Assembly (NCBI GenBank): GCA_947172415.1
Contig: OX359193.1
Location: 754,501 to 818,500 of the forward strand
From: Chondrosia reniformis
Taxonomy: Eukaryota > Porifera > Demospongiae > Chondrillida > Chondrillidae
Length of the DNA: 64,000 nt
Direction of reading: 5' to 3'
The translations under genes were made by a program, and so were the position numbers. This document shows, one piece after another, positions 45,401 to 56,098 of this stretch (position 1 is its first letter; the number at the start of each line of letters is the position of its first letter). The notes under the pieces are model-generated. The model was not told where the DNA came from, ran no database searches, and worked only from the letters and a program-made list of their open reading frames with translations.

Positions 45401-47045
45401 AGGTTTGTAACTTGAGACTTATGCAACTTGAACGAATGGATATTGTTATGGGAGTACATTGTTATGGGAGTACATTGTTATGGAGTATATTGAAGTTTGG
45501 AAAGGTATTGTTAGAAGTTTGTGGCCATGTTGTCGTGTAGGTACTCTTCTGGGAGGGGTAACCCAAGCATGTATTGTGGTGTAATAAGACAATTGTACCA
45601 ATTAGACAGAAGAGAGACAGGAATTAAATATGTATTTTTCTATTTGAAATAAATCAAATGATACTGATTGGCAGTTGAACAAGACAACACCATATGTTTT
45701 GCTGTAAGTGCAATGATGTAATGATTCTTACAATGTTACATAAAAAACTTGAATAACACAGGTGTAACTCAAATACTTCCTTTTAAAGTAACATATTTAT
45801 CTCATATACGTGCATAGGGGAATTTGCTTATTAGAGAAATGTACCCATAGAATAATTCACATTATTTGAATCAGGTTCACGTGAATACAGCTTCAGTTAT
45901 ACTGTATTGAGAACTGACTTTCTATTTCACTACAGTAAATGTGAACTAGTCCATACAGACATTTGTACTTAGTACAGGACATGTACTGTGCCAAGAATTG
46001 AAGTATATATTTGTGATCTTTGGAGATATGTACGTATAGGAAGTGTACAGTATAGTGTACACTGTACAAGATTAAACACCTTTCACTGCAAGTCTTCATA
46101 TAGCAGAGACTTTGAAACACTCCCACTTTCTCCCTTTCCACTCCCCTCCCCCCTCTTGCTTTCTCTCTCCCTCCCCCCTCTTGCTTTCTCTCTCCCTCCC
46201 CCAATCTCTGTCTGTGGCATTACAATTCACAGATTACATAAATTCTCACACAGACAGCCATTAAAGCAGCCATTGCTACGAATTTCCCAGACAAACAAAT
46301 GAAAATACATTATCTGCACTTTCAAGAAAACAACAGATCCACTTTCCATTTATACACAAAGGTCATATTTATGTGAATGTTTACATAAGAAGCAATTATT
46401 ATCATTAGCAATAATAGATCAAAATAACTACTTTAGAGAAAATATACACAAGGACACACTCTATATTCTTAAGTGACATTCTCTTAAACGTAAGCGATGT
46501 GGTTCCAAGTATAACGACTCTCTCCCTTTCAGAAACACATGCATATAGTCAAATAGTACTCTAGTAATACGATCAGAAGCGACCAGTAGTGCATTGCGAT
46601 ATTACTGCAAGACTCAACCACGCAAGAAGCACTAACTAAATGGTCACCAGAAAGAGAGAGAAGGAAGGTTTTGTAGTCAAGGAACGATGGGTCCAATCGC
46701 TATACTTCTTCTAACAGCCTAGTACCCTCAGTACAAGGCTCCCGCACGAATGAACGAAGCTTGTTAGAGATCATACAATGACGCGACTGGTATAAAGGGT
46801 CTGCTTCACGTCTATAGAAATTGCTCACTGGTCAGTAGTATTACAGCCATACAACATCCATCGGCCCGTGGTGTCTTCATTGCAGCAGCAGGTCTAGACT
46901 ACTGGAGACTTTAGGGCACACAAAACTCACTTTGCAAAATCAAATTCTCTTCGAGTCCATTGCTGTGAAAACGATATTCAATCACTCGATTGCCTAGTTT
47001 CCTTTGTTCAGTAATCACGCTTCTGCTTGCTTGGACCACCTCCAT
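36436..47045 (-). CDS. DH-PH domain Rho guanine-nucleotide exchange factor with C-terminal CaaX-like box
   Basis: Thirteen minus-strand exons: 47045-46931, 42121-42030, 41573-41358, 41120-41002, 40403-40333, 39800-39634, 39541-39453, 39127-39049, 38590-38502, 38034-37869, 37683-37447, 37032-36968 and 36496-36436. Phases agree throughout, giving 521 residues. Activates Rho-family GTPases. The DH domain runs from R-Q-K-V-V-N-E-I-Y-Y-T-E-Q-S-Y through I-F-G-N-I-E-H-I-L and the conserved L-L-I-T-P-I-Q-R-I-P-R-Y-R-L-L-L. The PH domain follows (VREGRLMKVCRSSRKAKERM, F-F-L-F-S-D, and Y-S-W-I-E-S-L-R-K near its end). The tail is Ser/acidic and ends E-C-C-S-V-M, a CaaX-like motif. No FYVE or SH3 is seen; size and order suggest an ARHGEF39/FGD-core type. 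The acceptor at 37033 is weak; intron 1 is 4.8 kb. Confidence 0.9.
38822..38997. repeat. GGCGAG/TTCGCCAAAT-type interspersed element
   Basis: Inverted motifs TTTGGCGAGTTTAATT and TTCGCCAAATT recur within this stretch of a RhoGEF intron (between exons 39127-39049 and 38590-38502). Compact MITE-like sequence, no coding content. Confidence 0.6.
40130..40320. repeat. Interspersed element with AATTTGGGAAATTTTC ends
   Basis: Contains TTTTTGTGGTTGGCCCAAAC and CACGAAAATNTATCACAC. Related copies lie at 19106-19200 and 20470-20620 in GUSB introns. Located in the RhoGEF intron between 40403 and 39800. Confidence 0.7.
42162..42237. repeat. 19-bp tandem repeat x4
   Basis: Unit AATCAAACCACAACCGTTT, four perfect copies, lying about 40 bp upstream (minus-strand sense) of the acceptor of the first DH exon. 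A solo AACCACAACCGTTT occurs at about 33960. Confidence 0.95.
44045..44215 (-). repeat. Dispersed repeat copy, inverted orientation
   Basis: Reverse complement of the element at 21925-22170 and 32925-33075: contains GACAAAGACTTCCAGGTCAC, GGCCCAGTGGATCAGAAGAA and TGTATCCTCATCCAAAGCTC, ending CTAGGTTTAGTTCCCTATAG. Confidence 0.8.
46121..46201. repeat. Pyrimidine-rich tandem repeat
   Basis: CTCTTGCTTTCTCTCTCCCT repeats with CCCCTCCCC stretches on the plus strand. It sits in RhoGEF intron 1 and appears as a purine run on the transcribed-sense strand. Confidence 0.8.
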
Positions 47046-47281
47046 TGTACGCCTTCAATCACTGTTTTGCGTTGCGATTTGTGGGTTGACTTGGTTTTAA
47101 TACACTTCCTTAGATTTACGGGATAACCAACCTCGGATACCAGTTTCGGATATTAAAAATAGCAATTTCTCGGATGTCCGTCAGCAAATTAATTTAAAGA
47201 TTATAATACAGAACTATACAGGTATGCAGCATTAGTTCAAACGCTATCCAATTAAAAAAACTTAAAGTTTTGTGGCGTGTA

Positions 47282-49018
47282 TCATTGTGTGAAATCTGTG
47301 ATACTGCTCTCTCCAGCTGTCAACTGTCTCAGAACCAGTTTCTTGTATATGCCATCTCTTGCTATCAGTTCATCATGAGTGCCCATCTCCTCAGCGCGAC
47401 CCTTGTTAATGACTATCACCTAAGTCAGTGAGACAGCAATCACACAGCACTGTTACAACATGTTTACCAAATCAGTAACCACTAAATAATCAAGTATTGC
47501 ATAATATATCATAATATATGTATTTTGTACTACTGAAGAATTTATTCTTAGAGAAGAACTGATAAAGGGCAGATCTAGGGGAATGTTTCAAGCTTTCTTG
47601 GGAGCAACTAAAAGGGAATTTAAAAGGGAATTTAAAAGGGAATTTTAGAGATTTCCTTTTCCTACTTTTAATTTTCAAAATGATTTACTAATTTTAAGTG
47701 TATAACAATGATCCATTATCCCCAGTTAACAGAATTTAACTAGAGAAAGTCTTCCAATGAACAACCCCTCAACATTGCCCCTAGATCTTCATATTTCAGA
47801 GCAATTATCACACATATCAGAAATCATTGTTAAATGTAGACTATTTGTGTCTTGTATCATTAAATTCATCTTTACACAAATTATACCACTTAGACAATTT
47901 AGTATACCCTTTACAAGTGACCAACCTACCACTGCTATGGCTTAATAAGGCTTTACATAGTCAATGTCACTGGACTGTGACTAATGTTCAGTTACATGCT
48001 TAATACAGCTATCAACTAGCCAACCAACCAGCCAGCCAGCCAGCTAGCTAGCCAACCAGCCAACCAGTAACCAACCAGCCAACCAGTAACCAACACTTAC
48101 TTTATCAGCATTGCGTACAGTTGACAGGCGATGGGCAATTACCAGCACCGTTCTGCCCTTCATGGCTCTATCAATGGCTTCTTGAACCAAGTGTTCACTC
48201 TCAGCGTCCAGGGCACTTGTAGCCTAATGGAGCAAAGATTTCATCATATAGCATTTCAACTTTGAGCAGAAGTTGTGAACTAATAATACCACTAGAGCAC
48301 TAGCTATTAGCCAAGCAGTACAGATACACATAATATCTTTGGGAAGTGCATATTGAACACTAATTAGGTTTAGACACGTCAGCTTCCCAACAGAGATGTT
48401 GGAACAGTCAACTAGGCTGCTTCTGTGGCTAATTGAGTGAATTATCTCTAGTCCATTTGCTGACGACTACACTCATTAAAAGTGATAATCTGATTGGTTG
48501 TCCGTGTCCCTACTTCATCCAATAGGAGAATGGCAGGATCCACTAGCAGTGCCCTTGCTATTGCTATCCTCTGCTTCTGACCTCCAGACAGCCTCACTCC
48601 CCTCTCCCCTACCATGGTGTCATACCCCTCCTATAGGGGGTGAGGAAAGAATGGCACTAAAACAGACAAGACACTTGTATGATTTCTTTTAGGAGGGGCA
48701 GACATTTGCCCCTCCCCCTTAAAGAAAATCAAATTGCAGTTTTTACTAGCAAACAAAGATATGGAATTAAGTAGGCTGTCCCTCAATATTTCTCTATATT
48801 GTATTCCCCCTCTTGTAATATTTTCTCTAAAACAAATCCTGATTTGGATTGATGCTAAACACATACGACTATAATATTACGACAAATAAGCCGGAACTGG
48901 CTAGTCAATCTCTTTCTTTTAGATTGTCACTTTAATAATCAATGTTATTATTATTATTACAATAATTGAGAGTTCTGAGTTCAGAGAGTTCACTAACAAT
49001 AGTAATAACAATGATATG

Positions 49019-49065
<47 letters not shown>

Positions 49066-49342
49066 AATAAGGGTAACTGGCACTGTTGCTGACAATCAAT
49101 AGGTGAGCACATCAAGAGCAGATACATTGATAGGACTGGGAATTGATCCAATCACGGATGCAGCATTCCCAGCCCAAATGGCAACTGAGAGCTGTTGCAA
49201 TAGATAGGCATAGGACTTGGGCTCTCCATTTACCATTATTATTATTATTATTATTATTATTATACTAACATCAGAAATCAAAATACAACCTTAACATAAA
49301 ATTTAAATTTACAATGGATAAATAATAATAATAGTAATATTG

Positions 49343-49428
<86 letters not shown>

Positions 49429-52400
49429 GGAATAATAACAAACACATAGATGGAATAATATATATGCAGTGTGCACTCATACCTCAAATGTAACGATGAA
49501 ATCATGTGCATTAGCCTGAATAGCTGCCTCTTTCATCTACGTATATAACCAAGAGAAGAATGCAACAAGGCTGGAACACAATTCCTGCTTAAGATGTAAT
49601 GGTAAGTTGATAAGAGTGTAGTTCATAAGTCACAAATGTGTCAGTCTACAGTGACTTCTGTAACCAAGCAACCACATATCCTACAGTTCTAGCCATGTGA
49701 GCGAGGGAGATTTAAAACACAATGTTTAGAATGTTTCTATATATATCTCCTATATTTAAAATTAGTAACATAGTGATTGTATTACAAGAAAGCATTCAAA
49801 ACAGTGCAAACAGTTATATGATCAGGAAACAGGCCATTTGATGACATTCTTAGCATAAACAAGTGATTATATAGCCTCCACTCACCTCACAGTCACTAGT
49901 GTCACTCACCTCACAGTCACTAGTGTCACTCACCTCACAGTCACTAGTGTCACTCACCTCACAGTCACTAGTGTCACTCACCTCACAGTCACTAGTGTCA
50001 CTCGCCTCACAGTCACTAGTGTCACTCGCCTCACAGTCACTAGTGTCACTCGCCTCACAGTCACTAGTGTCACTCACCTCACAGTCACTAGTGTCACTCA
50101 CCTCACAGTCAATAGTGTCACTCACCTCACAGTCACTAGTGTCACTCGCCTCACAGTCACTAGTGTCACTCACCTACCACTCACTAGTGTCACTCACCTC
50201 ACAGTCACTAGTGTCACTCACCTCACAGTCACAAGCGTCACTCACCTCACAGTCACTAGTGTCACTCACCTCACAGTCACTAGTGTCACTCACCTCACAG
50301 TCACAAGCGTCACTCACCTCACAGTCACTAGCGTCACTCACCTCACAGTCACTAGTGTCACTCATCTCACAGTCACAAGCGTCACTCACCTCACAGTCAC
50401 AAGCGTCACTCACCTCACAGTCACTAGTGTCACTCGCCTCACAGTCACTAGTGTCACTCACCTCACAGTCACTAGTGTCACTCACCTCACAGTCACAAGC
50501 GTCACTCACCTCCTGATCAGTAGCATCACTCCTGCCAAATTTAATGTTGTCTGCAATTGAGCAGGCAAACAGCACCGGCTCTTGACTAACAACACTGATG
50601 TGACGTCTAAACCAGACTGGATCCAAGTCTCTCAGGTTATGATCACCTAATGTAGACATGCAGATCAGCTATGTATGTGACATGCTGTACAGATCACCAT
50701 TAGAGGCAAAACAGCATTAACAGAGACTGCCAACTGCACGTGGTCATTTAGGTAAATGCAGTTGTGAATACATGAAGTACATGAGAAGGCAATCTGAAGT
50801 GACAGCAGTCCACTTACTGAGAAGAATGCGACCACTTTCCAGATCATAAAACCTCTCCAGCAGATTGACAATGGTTGACTTCCCTCCTCCCGAGGGTCCG
50901 ACTAGAGCCACCACTTGTCCCGGCTCCACCTCAAAGGATAGACCCTACAATTCAAGTGATAACCAAACCACAACTGTTTATATTTGAGGAAATACAAAAA
51001 TGTAATTTTGTGAATAGTACGTAACTAGGGCAGCTGGTCTAAATCAACGGTACTCTAACATTGAGCTACAATTATCACAGTTATGCAATTAAATGTGTCA
51101 GCCAGAACAAAATGGCTGACTGTATACGTTAGCCAGAACAAAATGGCTGACTGTACATAACATCTGGTCAGCTGACATGCTATTCCATAACACTTACGTA
51201 CCTGTAGAACTTCATTTTCAGGTCGTGATGGATACTTAAAAGTGACCTTTTCAAAGGCAAACCTTCCTTTGAGGTAATCCAACTTCTGACTGCCGTCTCT
51301 GATTTGAGGGATCCGGTCCATCAGATCAAATATCCTCACAGAAGCACCGACAGCCTGTGACAAGATGGCATTTAGAACAATAATCATGTACACCTTCACT
51401 TCTGTGGCCTTTGATCTGTATAGTCAATTTGATTGGTACAATTTGATACTGTACAAGTTATTATACATAAATGCAACTACGTAAATGGATATTATCAAGT
51501 ACACCTCATTCCTACAGACGTGGTTGACACCAATTATTAGGATAAGATTTAATACTTAAATAGATTGCTTTCCTGAACCTATTACTTGGGGAAAACTATA
51601 GAGCTTTGGATGAGGATACAGTCTCATACCAACTTTTCTTCTTTTCTTCCAACTGACCATGCTTGATTGTATTATTACTACTTGGCCAGGTCAACCCATA
51701 GAAAAGATTATTGGGCAATAGTTCAGAGCTATTGCACAACAAATTGACTTACTTGCATAAAGTCACCATAGAGACTGGAGAGGAATGCAAAGGCCATTGC
51801 CAGATTGAGTGTGTACAACATGAGAGCAGTCAGGGTCCCCGATGTAATATCATGCGTGTACACCAAGTAACCTCCATACCAGAGCACTAGGACAGCCGCA
51901 CCCTGCAAGATGGAGGTTCAACAAAGTAACATGGCCGACAGCACAAGTAACTATAGTCTGGCAAGCCAGACCTTACATCCATGATACGTTGAAAGTAGTT
52001 TCTCTCGGAAATATGGTCTGGCCCCCTGACTATTATGTACACATCATTATTCATGTAATGACAAAACATGGCTGACAACACAGGTAACTATTATACATGT
52101 AATGACGAAACATGCAATCCTAATGGAATTGGTACTCCTACTGTAGCTCAATAATTATCAACCAATAACATCTAAAGTCCTTGTTTCTACTGCCTAAAAT
52201 GGTGCGTGGGCGTGTGTCTATGTACCTTAAATCAATGTACAGTTTGAAAAGGTCAATTATTCTAAATAAAGGCACAACCATCCTTACAACACAATCTGTA
52301 TCACAGTGAAGTCTATATTCTCTTATTCAGGATATGTATGTATGTACATCTTAGCAACTAGTGGTCTAGACAGTCTATCTACAAGTTACCTACCTGTACC

Positions 52401-55383
52401 ACAAACCCGACTGTACCAGTAAATATTCCTACAGAAAGATGTGGAGGAATGAGATGGTACTTGCAATGGTTCTCCCTAAACAGTGTTAACACTGCACGTT
52501 ACCTGTCAACGCAGCCAGTCTCTTTCCCATGTCGTAGCTGATATTGATATCCTTGTCGTACAACTTCATCATTTTAGGATCGTTTGAGAAGGACCGCACT
52601 GTTCTAATGTTGGATATGGACTCCTCAGCAGTGCTGGAAGCTTGAGCCAGAGCGTCCTGAAAGCGCTTCCTATAGTTCTTCACATATTTGCCTAAACAAT
52701 AGAGCACTTGTAGTATAATACACCCTCTATGACCACACCCACTTTTATTGGCCACACCCACTTTACCAGTCACACCAATTTCACCCATTACCTGTATCTT
52801 TCAAGTTAACAAATACGATCAGTGGGGTACTTATCACCATGACAACTAACATAATGATAGGGTCTTACCATATTGGACTGCTCCTATGGCTATGATGGGT
52901 ACAACTGACAGGAGGACGGCAGTCAATTTGGGACTCTGCCAGAACATCAAGCCCAAAGCCATCAACATTTGAAGAATATAGCGGACAAGCATGGAAATGT
53001 TGACGGTGACTGCATTCTGCACTGCCTGAGTGTCAGAGGTCAGTCGACTGATCAGCTCGCCAGTTCTAAAAGAAGACACAAGTAGTGATGAAATGAGGCA
53101 GTTCTAAATAAAGACACAAGTAGTGATGAAATGAGGTAGTTCTAAAAGAAGACACAAGTAGTGATGAAATGAGGCAGTTCTAAATAAAGACACAAGTAGT
53201 GATGAAATGAGGCAGTTCTAAATAAAGACACAAGTAGTGATGAAATGAGGTAGTTCTACACTTGACCCTTTGAAGGCTTGCTGCAGCACATGGTGTCTGT
53301 AGTGGCAGAGCTGAACTTACCTGCTTACATCAAAGAACCCGACCTCCTGATGCATAACTGAAGCAAACAGCTACAGAAAGAGGCAAAATAACAGAGAATG
53401 CCTAAAGAACAAATCACAGATAATCTAAAACATCATTTTCCTAAATGTGGTTGAGGAGACTAAATCACAGAGCTTTGTATGTGTGTGTTCAATTGAAAAG
53501 CGTTCCTATTTTATGTACATACATCACACTGCTCACAATATAGTAGCCATCCATACATGTAACAGTCAACCAATCACAACTGAAATCAACACAGAAACTA
53601 ATACACTAGTCATACGCCTCTCAGAGGTAGCCATTTTGAAATGCTCAAATGTGTACAAACCTTCCTTCTTAGCCGTGCTACAAATCGTTCTCCTGCAAGT
53701 GTGAAGAGCCAGGACCTCAAGAGGGTGGCCACAGACCCCACGGTGAAGATGCCAAGCAGAATGAGAGTCTCCTCGGAGAAGGGCCAGATGTCAAAGGGAC
53801 ACTCCGTTGTGCCATTAATAGTGTGGTTACTACATGAACCAACAGAAGATACACATACTGTACAGTGCACTTAGAGGATTACTTTAAGAAGAAATCACAA
53901 GGGGGGACTATAGGAAATTTTGAGGGCAATAATAAAGTTAAATATATTCATTAGCCAAATATTTTTAAGAGGGGTAAGCACACTTCTTCCTCGCCCCCCA
54001 AGGGACACCATGGATTACTATACAAACATGTATGTATGTATGTAGACAGGTACTGTACATGGTTACGTCAGCAAGAACTGCCCCTCCCTCCCCACAGTCA
54101 GGTCCACTCTCTCCACTCCCCACAGTCAGGTCCACTCTCTCTACTCCCCACAGTCAGGTCCACTCTCTCCACTCCCCACAGTCAGGTCCACTCTCTCCAC
54201 TCCCCACAGTCAGGTCCACTCTCTCCACTCCCCACAGTCAGGTCCACTCTCTCCACTCCCCACAGTCAGGTCCACTCTCTCCACTCCCCACAGTCGGGTC
54301 CACTCTCTCCCCTCCCCACAATTACCAAGTGAGGTCCCTGGGTTGAGCTTGGTCAATGACCTTGCCAAAGTACAGAGGAGCCAGCGACCAGGAGACTGAT
54401 CCAACTATTAGAAAGGCTATACCAAATGCCATGATACAATACTCCTACGAAATAAAACGGAGACCACATTTTACATTTTGCACATATAACCATTCAAGAA
54501 TGATAACAACAGTCTAACACATAGGAACGTTGCCAATAGCAACAGTCTAACACATAGGAACGTTGCCAATAGCAACACAGTCTAACACATAGGAACGTTG
54601 CCAATAGCAACACAGTCTAACACATAGGAACGTTGCCAATAGCAACACAGTCTAACACATAGGAACGTTGCCAATAGCAACACAGTCTAACACACATGCA
54701 CCAGGAGGTTCCTAACTCACTGGTTGGGCCAACGCAATGAGTCTCTTTATGTCTGCTCTACCAAACCTCCTTTTTGAATTTTTTGCTGCCTCTACTTCAG
54801 TCCCCTCTCCGTTGATGACGGCAAAGATGTGCAATGCTCTTTCGACCCTGCTCAGCAGCAGCCAGGCAGCCACTGACAGTATAACCTCTACTAAAGGCAG
54901 TACTATAGCAACCACGCCAAGTACCTTATAAGCCACATGCATCCTCACAGACGCCTCGGGCCAGTATTTCACAACAAAACCCAGTTTGACAAAACCGTAC
55001 ACACAGCAAACCAAAGACACCAGAACGACCACTCCCAACTGTAACGTCACGACAAATGGCCTTTCTCCCGTATGACTGCCACTGAGTCTCTTTGTCAACT
55101 TTCTGAGGATCCATTGCTCCAAGAATATCAAGGACGCCGCCAGTATTAACCCTCTGACCACAGCAATGCACGCGAGGTCAAACGTGGAATCAATAAACTC
55201 GAAATGGGTAACGTTGTCCTCCAAATACTGTATACTCCCTGCTGCCAGCCATAGCACTATGCAGGCGATCGCATCGATAGACACCACGAAAAGGAGGAGA
55301 AAGATTACAATGGGAAGAGCGAAGAGTCGCCTCCTAATGGACTTGGGTGCAAGTGCTCCGTGTACTTGGACTTGATTCTCCAT
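47282..55383 (-). CDS. ABCB-family half-transporter (ABCB10/TAP-like core with N-terminal TMD0)
   Basis: Fifteen minus-strand exons: 55383-54721, 54444-54326, 53829-53661, 53370-53321, 53065-52869, 52691-52503, 52428-52394, 51902-51753, 51354-51202, 50944-50818, 50646-50510, 49536-49483, 48630-48514, 48223-48101 and 47419-47282. They encode 806 residues. ATP-driven membrane transporter working as a dimer. Exon 1 alone gives about four hydrophobic helices (TMD0-like), then a six-helix ABC core and one nucleotide-binding domain. Motifs: [19 protein letters not shown], Walker [11 protein letters not shown]-loop V-V-S-Q-E-P-V-L-F, signature LSGGQKQR, Walker B I-L-L-L-D-E and H-loop I-A-H-R-L-S. 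The core (DPVWFRR, CSIADNI) is nearest ABCB10, while the N-terminal extension recalls TAP/ABCB9. Minisatellites crowd its splice sites. Confidence 0.94.
48001..48098 (-). repeat. CCAACCAG-type short repeat next to an ABCB donor
   Basis: CCAACCAGCC and CCAACCAGTAAC steps repeat up to the donor of exon 14 (GATAAA|GTAAGTG at 48100). The repeat ends within a few bases of the splice site. Confidence 0.8.
49345..49429. repeat. (ATT)n microsatellite
   Basis: About 28 uninterrupted ATT triplets in the ABCB intron after exon 12. A shorter ATT run lies at 49229-49262 and a CAA run at 49020-49063 in the same intron. Confidence 0.97.
49884..50509 (-). repeat. 24-bp minisatellite of tandem 5' splice sites, 26 units
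   Basis: It begins exactly at the donor of ABCB exon 11 (CAGGAG|GTGAGT). Each unit starts GTGAGTGAC and ends GACTGTGAG, so every junction recreates GAG|GTGAGT. Of 26 units after the true donor about 20 carry GTGAGT, five carry GCGAGT and one ATGAGT. The minus-strand frame stays open (V-S-D-T-S-D-C-E per unit) through about 13 units until a TAG near 50172. Confidence 0.95.
53061..53255 (-). repeat. 38-bp minisatellite duplicating a 3' splice site, 5 units
   Basis: Units start at 53061, 53099, 53137, 53175 and 53213 with a partial at 53251. On the minus strand each contains CTT[CT]TTTTAG or TTTATTTAG followed by AACT, i.e. the polypyrimidine tract, AG and the first bases of ABCB exon 5. The true acceptor is the one next to 53065. 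Confidence 0.92.
54093..54316 (-). repeat. 28-bp tandem repeat, 8 copies
   Basis: Unit CACAGTCAGGTCCACTCTCT plus CCACTCCC (plus strand), starting at 54093, 54121, 54149 and onward. It lies in the ABCB intron directly after the exon 2 donor (GTAATT), beginning about 10 bp into the intron. ORFs through it on the plus strand are artefacts. Confidence 0.95.
54506..54690 (-). repeat. ~33-35-bp tandem repeat, 5 copies
   Basis: Unit contains CACATAGGAACGTTGCCAAT and AGCAACA(CA)GTCTAA. It lies in ABCB intron 1, starting about 30 bp past the exon 1 donor at 54720. Confidence 0.93.
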
Positions 55384-56098
55384 CTCAGATCTTACGACAA
55401 AGTACTGGCGAGGGCAACTATACGTTGTGCCAGTTTATTCGACAGTACACACACAGCTGTAATTACGCAATACTTAGTCACGTTCCAGAACATGCGTCCA
55501 GAAACCCCGTCCTTTTCTAGCAATGCCTCAGAAACATTGAATCAGTTTTCTTACTAATCAATTATCAAATTGCATCTGCACTACGGTAGATTTATAAGGC
55601 AATTGCTAGCTAACGTGGAATTAAAAGCAAATATTTGGCTAATAAATTAATTGAGATCCAATGTTATTTTAAATTCATGATTAATTGAATCTACTGTAAC
55701 TGTGATTTTACTTTTACAAATGTGTAATTAATCTCCTGGACAGTCTCCCAATCTCACAACACATTCAGTATAATTATAATTACATGTTTTGTGGGTAGAA
55801 TAGATTCTTTACAGTAGCTAGTTAACTCCTGAAAACTAGAAAGATATTCCTAATTGAGCCAACAACAAGGTATCACACACTAATATACTGTTAACACTTT
55901 AATTTGGCACCAAATGAACACCAAGTGTAGACACACACAAGTATAGGAGTGATGAATGTGGGTATTAAAAAAGCAAAAATAAAAATATATAATTTTGGAA
56001 AATTGCAATAAAACAGTCATACTAGTATGACTTTTAATACATACTAAAAGTCTCTCACTGTTGACAAAATTAATTGAACAACCTTATGCTAATGCTGT
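55384..56098. other. Intergenic, ABCB start to TRAF-like stop
   Basis: 715 bp with no recognisable gene or repeat. It must hold the ABCB promoter and the TRAF-like gene's 3' end, both minus-strand. Confidence 0.5.

Larger units (their letters stand above)
42122..46930 (-). other. RhoGEF intron 1 (4.8 kb)
   Basis: Exon 1 ends in phase 1 and the next exon starts with two bases, so they join directly. The intron holds a 19-bp repeat x4 (42162-42237), an inverted dispersed-repeat copy (44045-44215), a short TGTTATGGGAGTACAT repeat near 45448-45485 and a pyrimidine-rich repeat (46121-46201). An open stretch at 44916-45134 behind a good acceptor (TTTCCCAG) could be an alternative exon but has no recognisable content. 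Confidence 0.6.

Noticed and set aside
49850-50510. CRISPR-like array
   Set aside because: Repeats are directly adjacent with no unique spacers, in a eukaryotic intron; it is a minisatellite. The same applies to the arrays at 24508, 54093 and 34571.
49899-50516. 205-codon plus-strand ORF of SLVSLTSQ repeats
   Set aside because: Antisense reading of the 24-bp minisatellite; any open frame in a repeat divisible by three extends like this.
54032-54346. Pro/Ser/His-rich plus-strand ORFs
   Set aside because: Products of the 28-bp intronic repeat on the strand opposite to the ABCB gene.
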